Assembly (NCBI GenBank): GCA_036268055.1
Contig: DATAUW010000024.1
Location: 62,001 to 126,000, forward strand
DNA from: Verrucomicrobiia bacterium
GTDB lineage: Bacteria; Verrucomicrobiota; Verrucomicrobiia; Limisphaerales; Pedosphaeraceae
Reading direction: 5' to 3'
DNA length: 64,000 nucleotides
The notes beneath the pieces were generated by a model. It was not told where the DNA came from. It saw only the letters and a program-made list of their open reading frames with translations, and ran no database searches. Positions 39,343 to 48,900 of this stretch are shown here, in pieces. The translations under genes were made by a program, and so were the position numbers. Position 1 is the stretch's first letter, and the number at the start of each line of letters is the position of its first letter.

Positions 39343-39356
39343 CGCGCGTACGCGCG
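39343..39356. promoter_or_regulatory. Perfect 14-bp palindrome upstream of the GH2 gene
   Basis: CGCGCGTACGCGCG ends 43 bases upstream of the GH2 start, in the 208-base gap after the PEP-CTERM gene. A perfect, GC-only-plus-TA palindrome in this position is a candidate operator. No other copy was noticed in the window. Confidence 0.4.
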
Positions 39357-39508
39357 AATGTTTACCGTTTGGACGATCATGAAACGCTTTCACAAATATA
39401 CGACAAATAGACTCAATGCGGGTTTGGCTTGAAAATTATTATCGCGGACGTAAGCCGGTAACTTTATATAGCTTCAAGTTTTTTTATAATAACCCGCAAC
39501 CTGCGAGC

Positions 39509-40609
39509 TTATAGACTCAATGTTCGGCGGCGGCGCCACGCAAACGCCGCCATCCCAAGTCCGCCAAGCGATGCGATCGCGATGCTGGAAGGCTCCGGCA
39601 CCAGGCCGATGGTCAGGGTATCTCCAGTTCCTCCGTCTAAAACATTAGCCATGCCCGTCATGCCATTAAGCTCAGCCGCAGTATAAGTGCCGTCTGGAAT
39701 AACGTCCCCATCAATGGTCGCGCCGCCGAAGAGCAAATTATTATCCAGCAGCAAAATACTGTTTGCGTCTTGAATGGTTAAAGACCCCGCATCAGCAAAC
39801 GAGACCGTTGCATCGAACTCCGCCGGGCCGTTCACGCCAGTGGTCGCCGTCCCGCCCGCCAGCGTAATGCTAGCTGATCCAAAAGCACTGGCCGAACCAG
39901 CCTGCAGCCATCCCGACGTGACCATTATAGTTCCGCTATAACCCACGCCACTTCCTTTAAAGGCAAAATTGGCGGTCGAAACCGGACCGCCATGCGCGCC
40001 GGTGACTGCCGAACCCATGATGGCATTTCCGAAAGTCAGGTTGCCGCTGCCCGAAAGACTGCCGTTGAAAATATAATTGCGAAAACCATTTCTGGTTCCG
40101 GTGGTGGTATTAGCTTCAGTGGCGCTTTGTCCCGCGTAAATCGCCGAATTCGCGATCACACTTACCGGACTCGTGATCGTCGCGCTAAAATCATCGCCAT
40201 TACCCAGATAACCACCATTAATAATAAGTCCGCCGCTACCGAAGCTAAACGTATTATCTCCCGCGCCGATGTTGCCCGCGCCTGGGCTCTTCAAGCGAAT
40301 GCCGGTATTGGCATCCATCTGCAAAGAAAATCCGGCAAAGTCCGAGCCGGGCGAAACGACTTTTGGCGACCGCAAAATACTGTTGCCTAAATCTCCGCCA
40401 AGTCCTGCTCCTTTGCCAACGTATTCATAGGTGTTGCCGGCAGTCGGCGTGGTAGTTGGCCCGGAGCCGTTCAACTGCCAGTCACTATCGTTCCAGGTGC
40501 CGCTGCCATTTTCGTCAACGACAGATGTATAATTCGCGGCCTGGACTTGCGTCGTGACGAACAGTCCGATGGGAATAAGAGCAAGGATTTTCGGGAGATG
40601 TTGTTTCAT
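39509..40609 (-). CDS. PEP-CTERM exported protein with shared N-terminal module
   Basis: The 366-residue protein has a signal peptide (about 1-24, ending VQAANY) and a C-terminal sorting tag: VPEPSSIAIASLGGLGMAAF followed by WRRRRTLSL, a classical PEP-CTERM motif, hydrophobic helix and basic end (about 342-366). Almost all of the rest is the roughly 300-residue module also found in the GH2 protein and the divergent LamG protein, with landmarks TAGNTYEY, LRSPK, GFSLQMDA, GGLIINGGYLGNGDD, LSGSGNLTFGNAIM and NSILLLDNN. The module looks like passenger-type beta-helix repeats (PATR-like). It should be exported and processed by an exosortase, which is not encoded in this window. It is the first gene of the minus-strand run. 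Confidence 0.9.
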   Translation of the reverse strand: MKQHLPKILALIPIGLFVTTQVQAANYTSVVDENGSGTWNDSDWQLNGSGPTTTPTAGNTYEYVGKGAGLGGDLGNSILRSPKVVSPGSDFAGFSLQMDANTGIRLKSPGAGNIGAGDNTFSFGSGGLIINGGYLGNGDDFSATITSPVSVIANSAIYAGQSATEANTTTGTRNGFRNYIFNGSLSGSGNLTFGNAIMGSAVTGAHGGPVSTANFAFKGSGVGYSGTIMVTSGWLQAGSASAFGSASITLAGGTATTGVNGPAEFDATVSFADAGSLTIQDANSILLLDNNLLFGGATIDGDVIPDGTYTAAELNGMTGMANVLDGGTGDTLTIGLVPEPSSIAIASLGGLGMAAFAWRRRRTLSL

Positions 40610-40873
40610 GGGATGGGTGTTGTTTGATTTCGTTTAGCCAGCAATAACAGATTATTTTGTGTATTAATCCGAGTGGTTGCGGCCGCGAGGCTGGATGCCA
40701 GCGCGAGTTGTACAGCCCGATCTTTCTGAAAAATAATATGAAAATTTTTGAATCGCACGTTTTTGATTAAGAATGATGACAGTTATATATGTAGCTATAA
40801 GTTGCTTTTGCGTTTTGACTCGCACACATATTTGGGTCTCGGAAAAACATACACTAAAGAGCCGTGCCATTTC

Positions 40874-40894
40874 TATCCCCCAAAGTGGGGGTAC
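40874..40894 (-). promoter_or_regulatory. CCCC-N6-GGGG palindrome, minus-gene side
   Basis: TATCCCC-CAAAGT-GGGGGTAC. Read toward the PEP-CTERM gene it becomes GTACCCCC-N6-GGGGATA-like, lying about 265 bases upstream of that start. It matches the second copy at 41022 in 16 of 21 positions when one is reverse-complemented. Candidate operator; the protein is unknown. Confidence 0.5.
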
Positions 40895-41021
40895 ATTTTT
40901 CTATCTAATCGGTCTTAAATAAATAGCTATCTGCTCCGTGCCGGAGACTTGTTTGTGTCCAGCTGACTCGTATATTTTTTCAGTCGTTGCAAGCATTAAT
41001 AAAATTTCAGGCTCCTGGCGC

Positions 41022-41042
41022 GTACCCCCACAAGAGGGGATA
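41022..41042 (+). promoter_or_regulatory. CCCC-N6-GGGG palindrome, plus-gene side
   Basis: GTACCCCC-ACAAGA-GGGGATA, about 196 bases upstream of the LamG protein start and in the same orientation to that gene as the 40874 copy is to the PEP-CTERM gene. The spacing between the CCCC and GGGG blocks is six bases, as at 52049 and 52077. Confidence 0.5.
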
Positions 41043-41237
41043 GACCACTTTTTGGTTTTTTGTTATTTTAATCTAAATCACTCAAAGAGCCGGCCAATTT
41101 GACCATACGGAATACCTTTGTCTGCATATGTTATAGTCTGTCGAAAAAGCCAGCCAAGTTATCACTAGCTATCGCCCACTTTTCCAACCCCGCACAAATA
41201 TATGCTCAAACGCCTGTCAAACAAAAACTCATCGCGT

Positions 41238-44200
41238 ATGAAAATTCCCTTCACCAAAACATTATTTGCCGCCACGATCGCTTTGTTGATGGCAGCGCCA
41301 TTGCACGCGGCCAATTTCACCACCGCCCTCGTTCAAGGCACCGGCACGGATTGGACCGCCGCCATTTGGACAAATGCCACCCACACCACGGCCGTCTCAG
41401 CCACCGCCAGCAACACTTATGAAGTCTTAAACGCGGGCGCGGTTGCCGGACTAGTTCGCAGTCCTACTTCCGCCGGCACTCCCGGCGCTGCGGTCACTTT
41501 CGCCGGCGATTCCATGCAACTCGACGGCAGCAATGGGCTTGCTGGCGCGAGCATTCGCCTGAAGGGACCTGCGGGGACAACCGGCGCGAGCGCGACTCCA
41601 GCCTACTATTCCTTTGGCGCGGTTAACGGCGTGATCCTTAATGGCGGTTTCCTGGCCAACGGCGATGACGACATCGGCGTAATCACCGGCAACATCCGCG
41701 TCATCGCTAATTCCGGCATTTATGGCGGCCAGGACCCCAACACCATTAATACAGTTCAGCAGGCCGGCGGCTTTCGCGGTTTCGTATTCAACGGCACTCT
41801 ATCGGGCACGGGCGATTTGTTGTTTGGCAATGCGGTTCTAGGCACACTGGCCTCCGGTCACGGCCCCTATACTAACGCCAACTTTGTCTTTAGTGGCGAC
41901 GGTTCGTCTTACAGTGGAAACATCACGGTGGTCATGGGGTGGCTTCAAGCTGCATCGGGAAATGGTTTCGGCAAGGGCAATATAACTATCGCGGGAACCA
42001 GTAATGTCTATGTCGTCGGCGGTTCGGGAACGGCTGCGGGGCCGGCTCAATTCGATGCCACCGTTCCCTTCAGCACTCCGGGCGATTTGACGATTGCGAA
42101 TACGAATAGTTTTTTATTGCTGGATAACAGCATGGCCTTTGGCGCCGTAACTATTGATGGAATTAGCCTGACCAACGGTTTTGCTTATACTGCCAGCGAA
42201 ATCAATGCACTTACCGGCCAAACCAATGTTATTGATCCTACTGGTACAAACGAAGTGACGGTTGGCCAGTTGTTTCAGCCTCCGATTGTTTCGGCTCCTG
42301 GTTCGGAACTTCTTCTTCCGGGTAGCGTTGCGACTTTTAGCGTTAGTGCCTCGGGTTCGGATCAGGAAAATCTAACTTACGCGTGGCAAAAGGGCGGAGC
42401 GCCATTAAATAATAATCCTCCTCACATAACGGGAGCCACGACTCCCACTCTGGTCATCACTGGCGTGACTTCAGCGGATGTTGGTAACTATTCGGTAGCT
42501 GTGACTGGCGTCACGACCCATCTTACAACGACGAGTGTTGCCGCTTCACTTAATACGATCACGCCCAACACGTACCAAACGGCGCTGCTGGGAGCCAATC
42601 CGACTGCGTATTATTCCCTTAGCGAAACTGGCGATCCGACGACCGGCACACTCGTGTGTTTCGATTCACTCGGCGCCGCAAATGGCACTTATGGAACGGC
42701 CGTGCTGGATGGAGTTCCCGGCCCGCGGCCCGCGGATGGCTTTCCGAATTTCTCACCGACGAACGATGCGGCAACCTTTGTCAATGGTTCCGGCGCTTCC
42801 GCAATTACACTATCTGCCCTTAATCTGGATACGAATGCGGTGACTTTGAGCGCATGGATCTATCCCACCGCGCCGGAAAGCGGCGGGCGCGGAATTATTT
42901 TTTCGCGCGATGCCGGCACGGTCGCCGGTCTGTGTTACAACACCAGCCAGGTAAACGGCGATTATCAAATTGCTTATAACTGGGGAAATGACACCAATAC
43001 CTTCGGCTTCCAGTCCGGTTTGTTCGCGCCGCAAAATCAATGGTCTTTTGTGGCGGTTGCCGTTAGCGCCACCAATGCCACTCTATATGTCGTTAATAGC
43101 GGAGGATTACAGACTGCCACTCATGTCTATCCTCACGCCGTTCAATCCTTTAGTGGACGAACCTTGATTGGTGGCGACAGCGGCGATGGCGGCAGCGGCG
43201 ATGGCGGCAGCGGCTCGCGCGGATTCAATGGTTCGATTGACGAAGTGGCCATATTTAACAGTACATTGACGGAACCTCAACTGTTGGCTATCTATGGCAG
43301 TGCCTCAGGAGTCTCGAATTTTATTCCGCGCATTTCGGTTCAACCATTGCCCGCTGAATCTTTTGCGGGTGGCAGCGCAGCCTTTACGGTAACTCAAACT
43401 GGCGGGACAACTCCGTTGAGTTATCAATGGTATAAGGGAAATGTTCCGCTCGTCAACGGTCCCACGGGGTCCGGCTCAACGATCTTCGGAGCGACTTCCG
43501 TTGACGTGAATATTGCGACTTTGATTATTAGCAATATTACATCTACGGACGTGGGCAGTTATAAAGTCGTCGTCTCGAATTCAGTCGGCACGGCGACCGG
43601 CGGTCCGGCGGCATTGAGTCTGGTCAGCCCGAGCGGTGAAGGCTATGAAGCGGCGGTCCTCACTGCCCGACCCGACTATTTCTACGAATTGAATGAAACC
43701 GCCGACACTTCGACTGGCACTGCTGAAGCTTTCGATTTTGAAGGTGGAAATAATGGAACTTATGGAACAGGCGTCGAGGATGGAGTTGCCGGGCCGCGTC
43801 CGTCCGATGGTTTTCCAAACTTCTTCCCGACGAACAATGCCGCATTCTTCAATAATGATACTCCCGCTTCGACGATCACGACGCCGGGCTGGAATCTTAA
43901 CGGTAATAATCTAACCATCACCGCGTGGATTAATCCTTCCTTCTCAGCGGATACGCCCTTCGGCATTGTTGTGTGCCGCAATGGGGTCAGCACCGGCTTC
44001 GGTGGATTATGTTTCAGCGCGACGAATGCTCCCGGAGCCAACCATGACCTGGCTTATAACTGGGGTGATAGTCCGGCCACTACAAATTGGATTTCCGGGC
44101 TTGATGTGCCGCCCGGTCAATGGTCATTCGTCGCCGTGTCCATTACTCCGACCAATGCTGTCCTCTACATGATTAATGCCAACGGTCTTTCGTCGGCGGT

Positions 44201-45785
44201 CAACACGTTTAATCATGCGGCGCTGGCGTTTAGCGCGCCGGTTAGCATTGGCGGCGACCCGATTGATGGCGGCAGCGGTGTGCGCACCTTCCCGGGTTCG
44301 ATTGACGATGTGGCTATCTTCAAACGCTCGCTGTCGCAAAGTGAGTTGCTCGGTCTCTATACCGCGGCTTCGGGAGTTTCGACATTTGCGCCGCAAATCT
44401 CAGTGAACCCAACCAATGTGACTGTCTATCAGGTGCAGACGGCGCAGTTCAGCATTCAGGCGACGGGAGTTCCAACGCCCAGTTATCAATGGCAGCAAGG
44501 CATCACCGGCAGCGGCGGTCCTTACACCAACATTAATAATAGCGGACAATTCTCGGGCGCCAACTCACCTACCCTGACAATTAGCAATGTGGATTTCCCG
44601 AACGCGCTCGACTATATCGTCGTAGTATCGAATCCAGGTGGAACCGTAATGAGCGCACCGGCGACGTTGAGCGTCTTGCAAACGAATGCTTCCGGCAATG
44701 TTACGCTCACTTCCAACGGCGTGCCAGTCATCGAAGTCCAGGGGCAGGACTGGAACACTCTCGGTGTGTGGAGCGACGGTCAGGCGGTATCCAACTCCGC
44801 GGTTACTTCGCCGTTCGATACGTATGAAGTTCCGGTGAACGCCATTCTGCGCTCGCCGACGGCGGCGGCAGCCTTCCCCGGAAGAAGTTTAACCATTGAT
44901 GGCAATGGAATTTTCGTCAGCGGCGCGGGAACAAATGTCGGTTCGAGCACGGGCGAATTCCGCATCAAAGCGACGCCCATCACGGTTCCGAAACTCGTGA
45001 TGAACGGCGGTCAGATTGACGAATCAGTGGGTGGTTCAGCGGGCGGACCGCCGACGCTAGCCCCAGTCGTGCTCAATGGTGAGATTGATATTCTTGCCAA
45101 CACGCCATTCTATAATGACACAGGAAATGACGAAGGGCTTACGATCAACTCGCTCTTGACCGGAACTGGTAATGTAGAGTTCCGCGACCAGGGTTATTCG
45201 ATCACCAACGGCAATACTATGAATATTGCCAACAGCGCCAATACTTACTCCGGCACCTGGGATGTCATTCAAGGCACGCTGCTCGGAACGGGAACGGGCG
45301 CGCTGGGAACTAATAACATCACCATCGGCACGACGGGCGCGCTGGAAACCACCTATGACCTAAATGCTCCGCACGCGACCTTAATGGTTAATGGCAAGGT
45401 ATTATTGCATCAGAATGATACTTTCCTGAACGTAGTGGTCGGGGGAACCAGTTTGGCGGCGGGCAATTATCCATTCGCTACGCTGGCGTCGTCCTTCCCG
45501 GATAACTTTCCGGCGAATTGGCCAATACAGACCGGTTCAACGATGACGAATGCCTCGGGCAGCATTACGGTCCTTGTGGGATCCGGCCAGGCACGTCCGA
45601 CGATCCATTCCAGCTTCGCCAACGGACAGATCGTGCTAAGTTGGAGCAACGCGGGGTTGGGAATACTCCAAAGTGCGACAAATGCGGCTGGGCCGTGGGC
45701 GGTGGTGTCAGGCGCCACTTCGCCCTACACCAATTCCATCTCGACCAATACGCCGCAGCTTTACTTCAGATTGCGCGCGCAATAA
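41238..45785 (+). CDS. Secreted LamG/Ig protein with two shared beta-helix modules
   Basis: The start at 41238 gives a signal peptide (MKIPFTKTLFAATIALLMAA); 12 upstream in-frame residues are dropped. The 1515-residue protein contains: the shared PATR-like module (about 20-340; SNTYEVLNAG, VRSPT, GVILNGGFLANGDDD, LSGTGDLLFGNAVL, NSFLLLDNS); Ig-like (348-435); LamG (445-692); Ig-like (698-795); a second LamG with the same opening PDYFYELNETAD (802-1045); Ig-like (1052-1146); and a divergent second copy of the shared module (about 1155-1452; DTYEVPVNAILRSPT, LLTGTGNVEFRDQ). A PVC-typical tail ends YFRLRAQ. No catalytic site is seen; carbohydrate binding is the likely role. A strong hairpin terminator follows at once. 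Confidence 0.85.
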   Translation: MKIPFTKTLFAATIALLMAAPLHAANFTTALVQGTGTDWTAAIWTNATHTTAVSATASNTYEVLNAGAVAGLVRSPTSAGTPGAAVTFAGDSMQLDGSNGLAGASIRLKGPAGTTGASATPAYYSFGAVNGVILNGGFLANGDDDIGVITGNIRVIANSGIYGGQDPNTINTVQQAGGFRGFVFNGTLSGTGDLLFGNAVLGTLASGHGPYTNANFVFSGDGSSYSGNITVVMGWLQAASGNGFGKGNITIAGTSNVYVVGGSGTAAGPAQFDATVPFSTPGDLTIANTNSFLLLDNSMAFGAVTIDGISLTNGFAYTASEINALTGQTNVIDPTGTNEVTVGQLFQPPIVSAPGSELLLPGSVATFSVSASGSDQENLTYAWQKGGAPLNNNPPHITGATTPTLVITGVTSADVGNYSVAVTGVTTHLTTTSVAASLNTITPNTYQTALLGANPTAYYSLSETGDPTTGTLVCFDSLGAANGTYGTAVLDGVPGPRPADGFPNFSPTNDAATFVNGSGASAITLSALNLDTNAVTLSAWIYPTAPESGGRGIIFSRDAGTVAGLCYNTSQVNGDYQIAYNWGNDTNTFGFQSGLFAPQNQWSFVAVAVSATNATLYVVNSGGLQTATHVYPHAVQSFSGRTLIGGDSGDGGSGDGGSGSRGFNGSIDEVAIFNSTLTEPQLLAIYGSASGVSNFIPRISVQPLPAESFAGGSAAFTVTQTGGTTPLSYQWYKGNVPLVNGPTGSGSTIFGATSVDVNIATLIISNITSTDVGSYKVVVSNSVGTATGGPAALSLVSPSGEGYEAAVLTARPDYFYELNETADTSTGTAEAFDFEGGNNGTYGTGVEDGVAGPRPSDGFPNFFPTNNAAFFNNDTPASTITTPGWNLNGNNLTITAWINPSFSADTPFGIVVCRNGVSTGFGGLCFSATNAPGANHDLAYNWGDSPATTNWISGLDVPPGQWSFVAVSITPTNAVLYMINANGLSSAVNTFNHAALAFSAPVSIGGDPIDGGSGVRTFPGSIDDVAIFKRSLSQSELLGLYTAASGVSTFAPQISVNPTNVTVYQVQTAQFSIQATGVPTPSYQWQQGITGSGGPYTNINNSGQFSGANSPTLTISNVDFPNALDYIVVVSNPGGTVMSAPATLSVLQTNASGNVTLTSNGVPVIEVQGQDWNTLGVWSDGQAVSNSAVTSPFDTYEVPVNAILRSPTAAAAFPGRSLTIDGNGIFVSGAGTNVGSSTGEFRIKATPITVPKLVMNGGQIDESVGGSAGGPPTLAPVVLNGEIDILANTPFYNDTGNDEGLTINSLLTGTGNVEFRDQGYSITNGNTMNIANSANTYSGTWDVIQGTLLGTGTGALGTNNITIGTTGALETTYDLNAPHATLMVNGKVLLHQNDTFLNVVVGGTSLAAGNYPFATLASSFPDNFPANWPIQTGSTMTNASGSITVLVGSGQARPTIHSSFANGQIVLSWSNAGLGILQSATNAAGPWAVVSGATSPYTNSISTNTPQLYFRLRAQ
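43181..43210 (+). repeat. Two exact copies of a 15-bp tandem repeat
   Basis: CGGCGATGGCGGCAG is repeated exactly twice inside the first LamG domain, coding GDGGS-type units in a glycine/aspartate loop. The second LamG domain of the same protein lacks it. It may vary in copy number without breaking the frame. Confidence 0.8.
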
Positions 45786-45805
45786 ATCGCGCCGGCTAAT
45801 TCCAC

Positions 45806-45840
45806 CGCCGCAATATCTCACTCATCGGGATATTGCGGCG
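45806..45840 (+). terminator. Hairpin terminator after the LamG gene
   Basis: A perfect 12-bp stem, CGCCGCAATATC / GATATTGCGGCG, has an 11-base loop and is followed by TTCTT. It lies 20 bases after the stop at 45785 and well before the next start, so it fits a rho-independent or stem-stabilised transcript end. Confidence 0.75.
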
Positions 45841-45971
45841 TTCTTGCGTACCTGTATCGAAAATCTTTGGCTTGCTCAGATGCAACCAATTTGATTTGTC
45901 AAGTCCCCGTCTTCGTGATTTGCACATTTTAGATTTTTATAAAATGATAGCTGGCGACCACCGGTCATATT

Positions 45972-48900
45972 GTGAAAGAGCAACGCACTCATTGTATCGT
46001 CGTTTTGGTTTTGCTGGTTAGTTTTCTGGCCTGCTGCGCAAGCGAGGCGGGCATTCTCCCGGCGGATGTTCTGTCTGAACTCAACAGCTATAATCTGAAT
46101 TGGACAACGCCCAGCGCCAACGGTTCTCCCGGTTCCATGCCCATCGGCAACGGCGATCTCACCGCCAATGTATGGGTTGAAAACAACGGCGGCGATCTGT
46201 TGATGTATATCGGCAAGTCTGACAGTCTCAGTGAAGGCACGCGGATTCTAAAGCTTGGCCGCGAGCGAATTCATTTTTCGCCGAATCCCTTTGCCACCGG
46301 CCAGCCCTTCAATCAAACGCTGGATTTTTATCACGGCGAAATTGATATCACAGCGGGTCAGGCGGGCTCGCAAATTTCCCTGCGCATTTATGCGGATGCC
46401 AATCAACCGCTGATTCGCATCACGGCCAGCGGCCAGCAGAATTTCACGATGTCCTGCTCGAATGAAATCTGGCGCACTTCAGCCCAGGGAACCACGAACG
46501 GAGACTCGGACAGTTTTCGCGGTGTGGCTGGCGCGACTCCGGCTCCCGTTGAGAGCGCCGATCAAACCGTGGCTCTCCCGGATCGTTTGGTATGGTACCA
46601 CAAAAATACGAGTTCTTACTTTAATTCGATCTTCAAGGCGGAAAATCTTAACGGACTGTCGGGCGGTTATAGCGACCCGTGGACCAACCGCATTTTTGGC
46701 GCGACGATTCTGGCCACAAATTTCAGCGTCGCAAATAATCAATTATTGCAATCCGGCTTGGGCACAAACTTCCTGATTTCCATTTATCCATACACGACGC
46801 AGGCGGCGAATGAAGCCATTTGGCAAAGCCAGATGAATGCGCAGATAGCGGCGGCGGCATCCACTGACGAAGGCACAGCGCGGAACAATCATTACGCGTG
46901 GTGGGACGCTTTTTGGAATCGAAGCTGGATCTTCATCAGTGGCGACGCGAATGCAACCAATGTGACTCGCGGTTATCTTGAACAACGCTTTCTTGACGCG
47001 TGCCAGGGTCGCGGGAAATTTCCGATCCACTTTAACGGCGGACTTTTTACTTTCGATTACAACGGGCAAAATGCCGACTATCGAAACTGGGGACCGGGTT
47101 ATTGGAACCAAAATACGCGGCTTTCTTACTGGCCGATGCTGGCGTCCGGTGATTTCGAGATGATGCTCCCGTTTTTCAACATCTATACGAATATGCTGCC
47201 GCTGCAAATGGCGGCGACGCAAAAATATTATGGCCATGCCGGCGCTTTTTTCCCGGAAACTTTCAATCTTTTTGGACTTTATTACGGCGATGATTGGGGT
47301 TGGAACAGCAGCACCGCGACGACCTGTGGCGATACTTACATCAAGTATCATTACCAGGGCGGACTGGAAACCCTCGCGATGATGCTTAGCTATTATGATT
47401 ACACGCAAGATAGCGCGTTCGCCACGAACTACCTCGTGCCGATCGCGACACAAGCCATTCGCTTCTTTAATGATCACTGGTCAAAGGTGAATGGAAAACT
47501 TTTCTTCTATCCGGCCAATGCGTGTGAGATGTATTGGAGTTGTACCAATTCAGCCGATTATATCTCTGGCCTTAACTCAGATATTCAACGGTTGCTCTCA
47601 CTGCCCGCTAATTTGACGACGCCCGCGTTGACGAACGAATGGAACAGTTGTTTGACGGCGTTGCCGCCATTGCCGATGGATTCAACGGGCACTTATGTGA
47701 AACCGGCGCAGACATACGGCGTCACGCGCAATTCCGAGAACCCCGAATGCTATTGTATTTTTCCGTATCGGCTTTTTGGATTGGGCACGTCGAATTTCAA
47801 TGTTGGTTTGGCCACTTTTAATAACCGGACGGTGCAGAACTATAAATTCGATTGGAGCCAGGACGTGATTGAAGAACCACTGGTTGGGTTGACCAGTGCG
47901 GCGCAGGCGGATGTCATCAATAATTTCAAAGACACAGATTCAGCGTGCCGGTTTCAGGCATTTTGGACTTCGCGAAATGATTATATTCCGTGCGAAGATA
48001 CCGGAGGCGCGGCGCGAAGTGGCTTGGAATATATGCTTTTGCAATGCGTTGGGAATCAGATTCGCCCGTTGCCAGCGTGGCCGACGATGTGGAGCGTGGA
48101 TTATAAGTTGTGCGCGCCGAGTAATACAACCGTTCGTCTGATTCTGACGAACGGTGTTGTCTCACAACTAACCGTGTCTCCCGCCATTCGCACCAATGAT
48201 CTGGTAGAGCCGACACCGGCGGCGCCTTCCAGCGTTACAGCCAAAGGCGGTTTCGGACAGGCGGGGATTTTCTGGACAGCTTCGACCGGCACGAGTGCCT
48301 ATAATGTCAAGCGAGCGACGGTGAGTGGTGGCCCATACATTAACATAGCCACGAATATAACCGGCTTGAGCTATATCAATACCGGCCTATCAAACGGAAC
48401 AAATTATTATTACGTTATTTCGGCATTGAATCTTTGGGGAGAAAGCACCAATTCGGGGGAAGTAACGATTACTCCGGGAACGAATGCAGCAGTGCGATTC
48501 GAGGGAGATTTGATTGTGAATCTTCCATCGCAAAATCTCACGCCGGGTTCAAAGGTTTGGACCAACCAGACCAGCAATGCCAAGGGTGTAGGGAATTTTA
48601 CCAGCGTTGGCAATGCGAATCTCGATTTGGTTAATCTGACGTGGAACGGTCAAAGCGTTCGCACTCTATTCATTAATCAAAATGGAAACAACTCGGTTCA
48701 GTCTGCTTTAGTAAGCCCGACAGAAATTAATTCGAACAATCCAGTTTCAGTCGAAGCTTGGATCTACCCCGTGGACGTCAATCAAACCAGTTGTTACCTC
48801 AACTATGGAGATCAGGGCGGCAGCAGTTCGCCGATGAACGAGCGAGAGTTTGATTACGACACCGGCGGGCATGGTGTGATCTCGGGAAATTTTGGCAACC

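Larger units (their letters stand above)
40610..41237. other. Divergent AT-rich promoter region
   Basis: These 628 bases separate two divergent genes whose products share an N-terminal module. The only structure I can support is the pair of CCCC-N6-GGGG palindromes at 40874-40894 and 41022-41042, which are inverted with respect to each other. A 68-codon frame on the minus strand (40664-40870) has no signal, no family resemblance and weak coding character, and is not called. Confidence 0.7.

Noticed and set aside
40664-40870. 68-codon minus-strand frame in the divergent promoter
   Set aside because: No signal, no family likeness; it sits in AT-rich regulatory sequence next to the CCCC-N6-GGGG palindromes.
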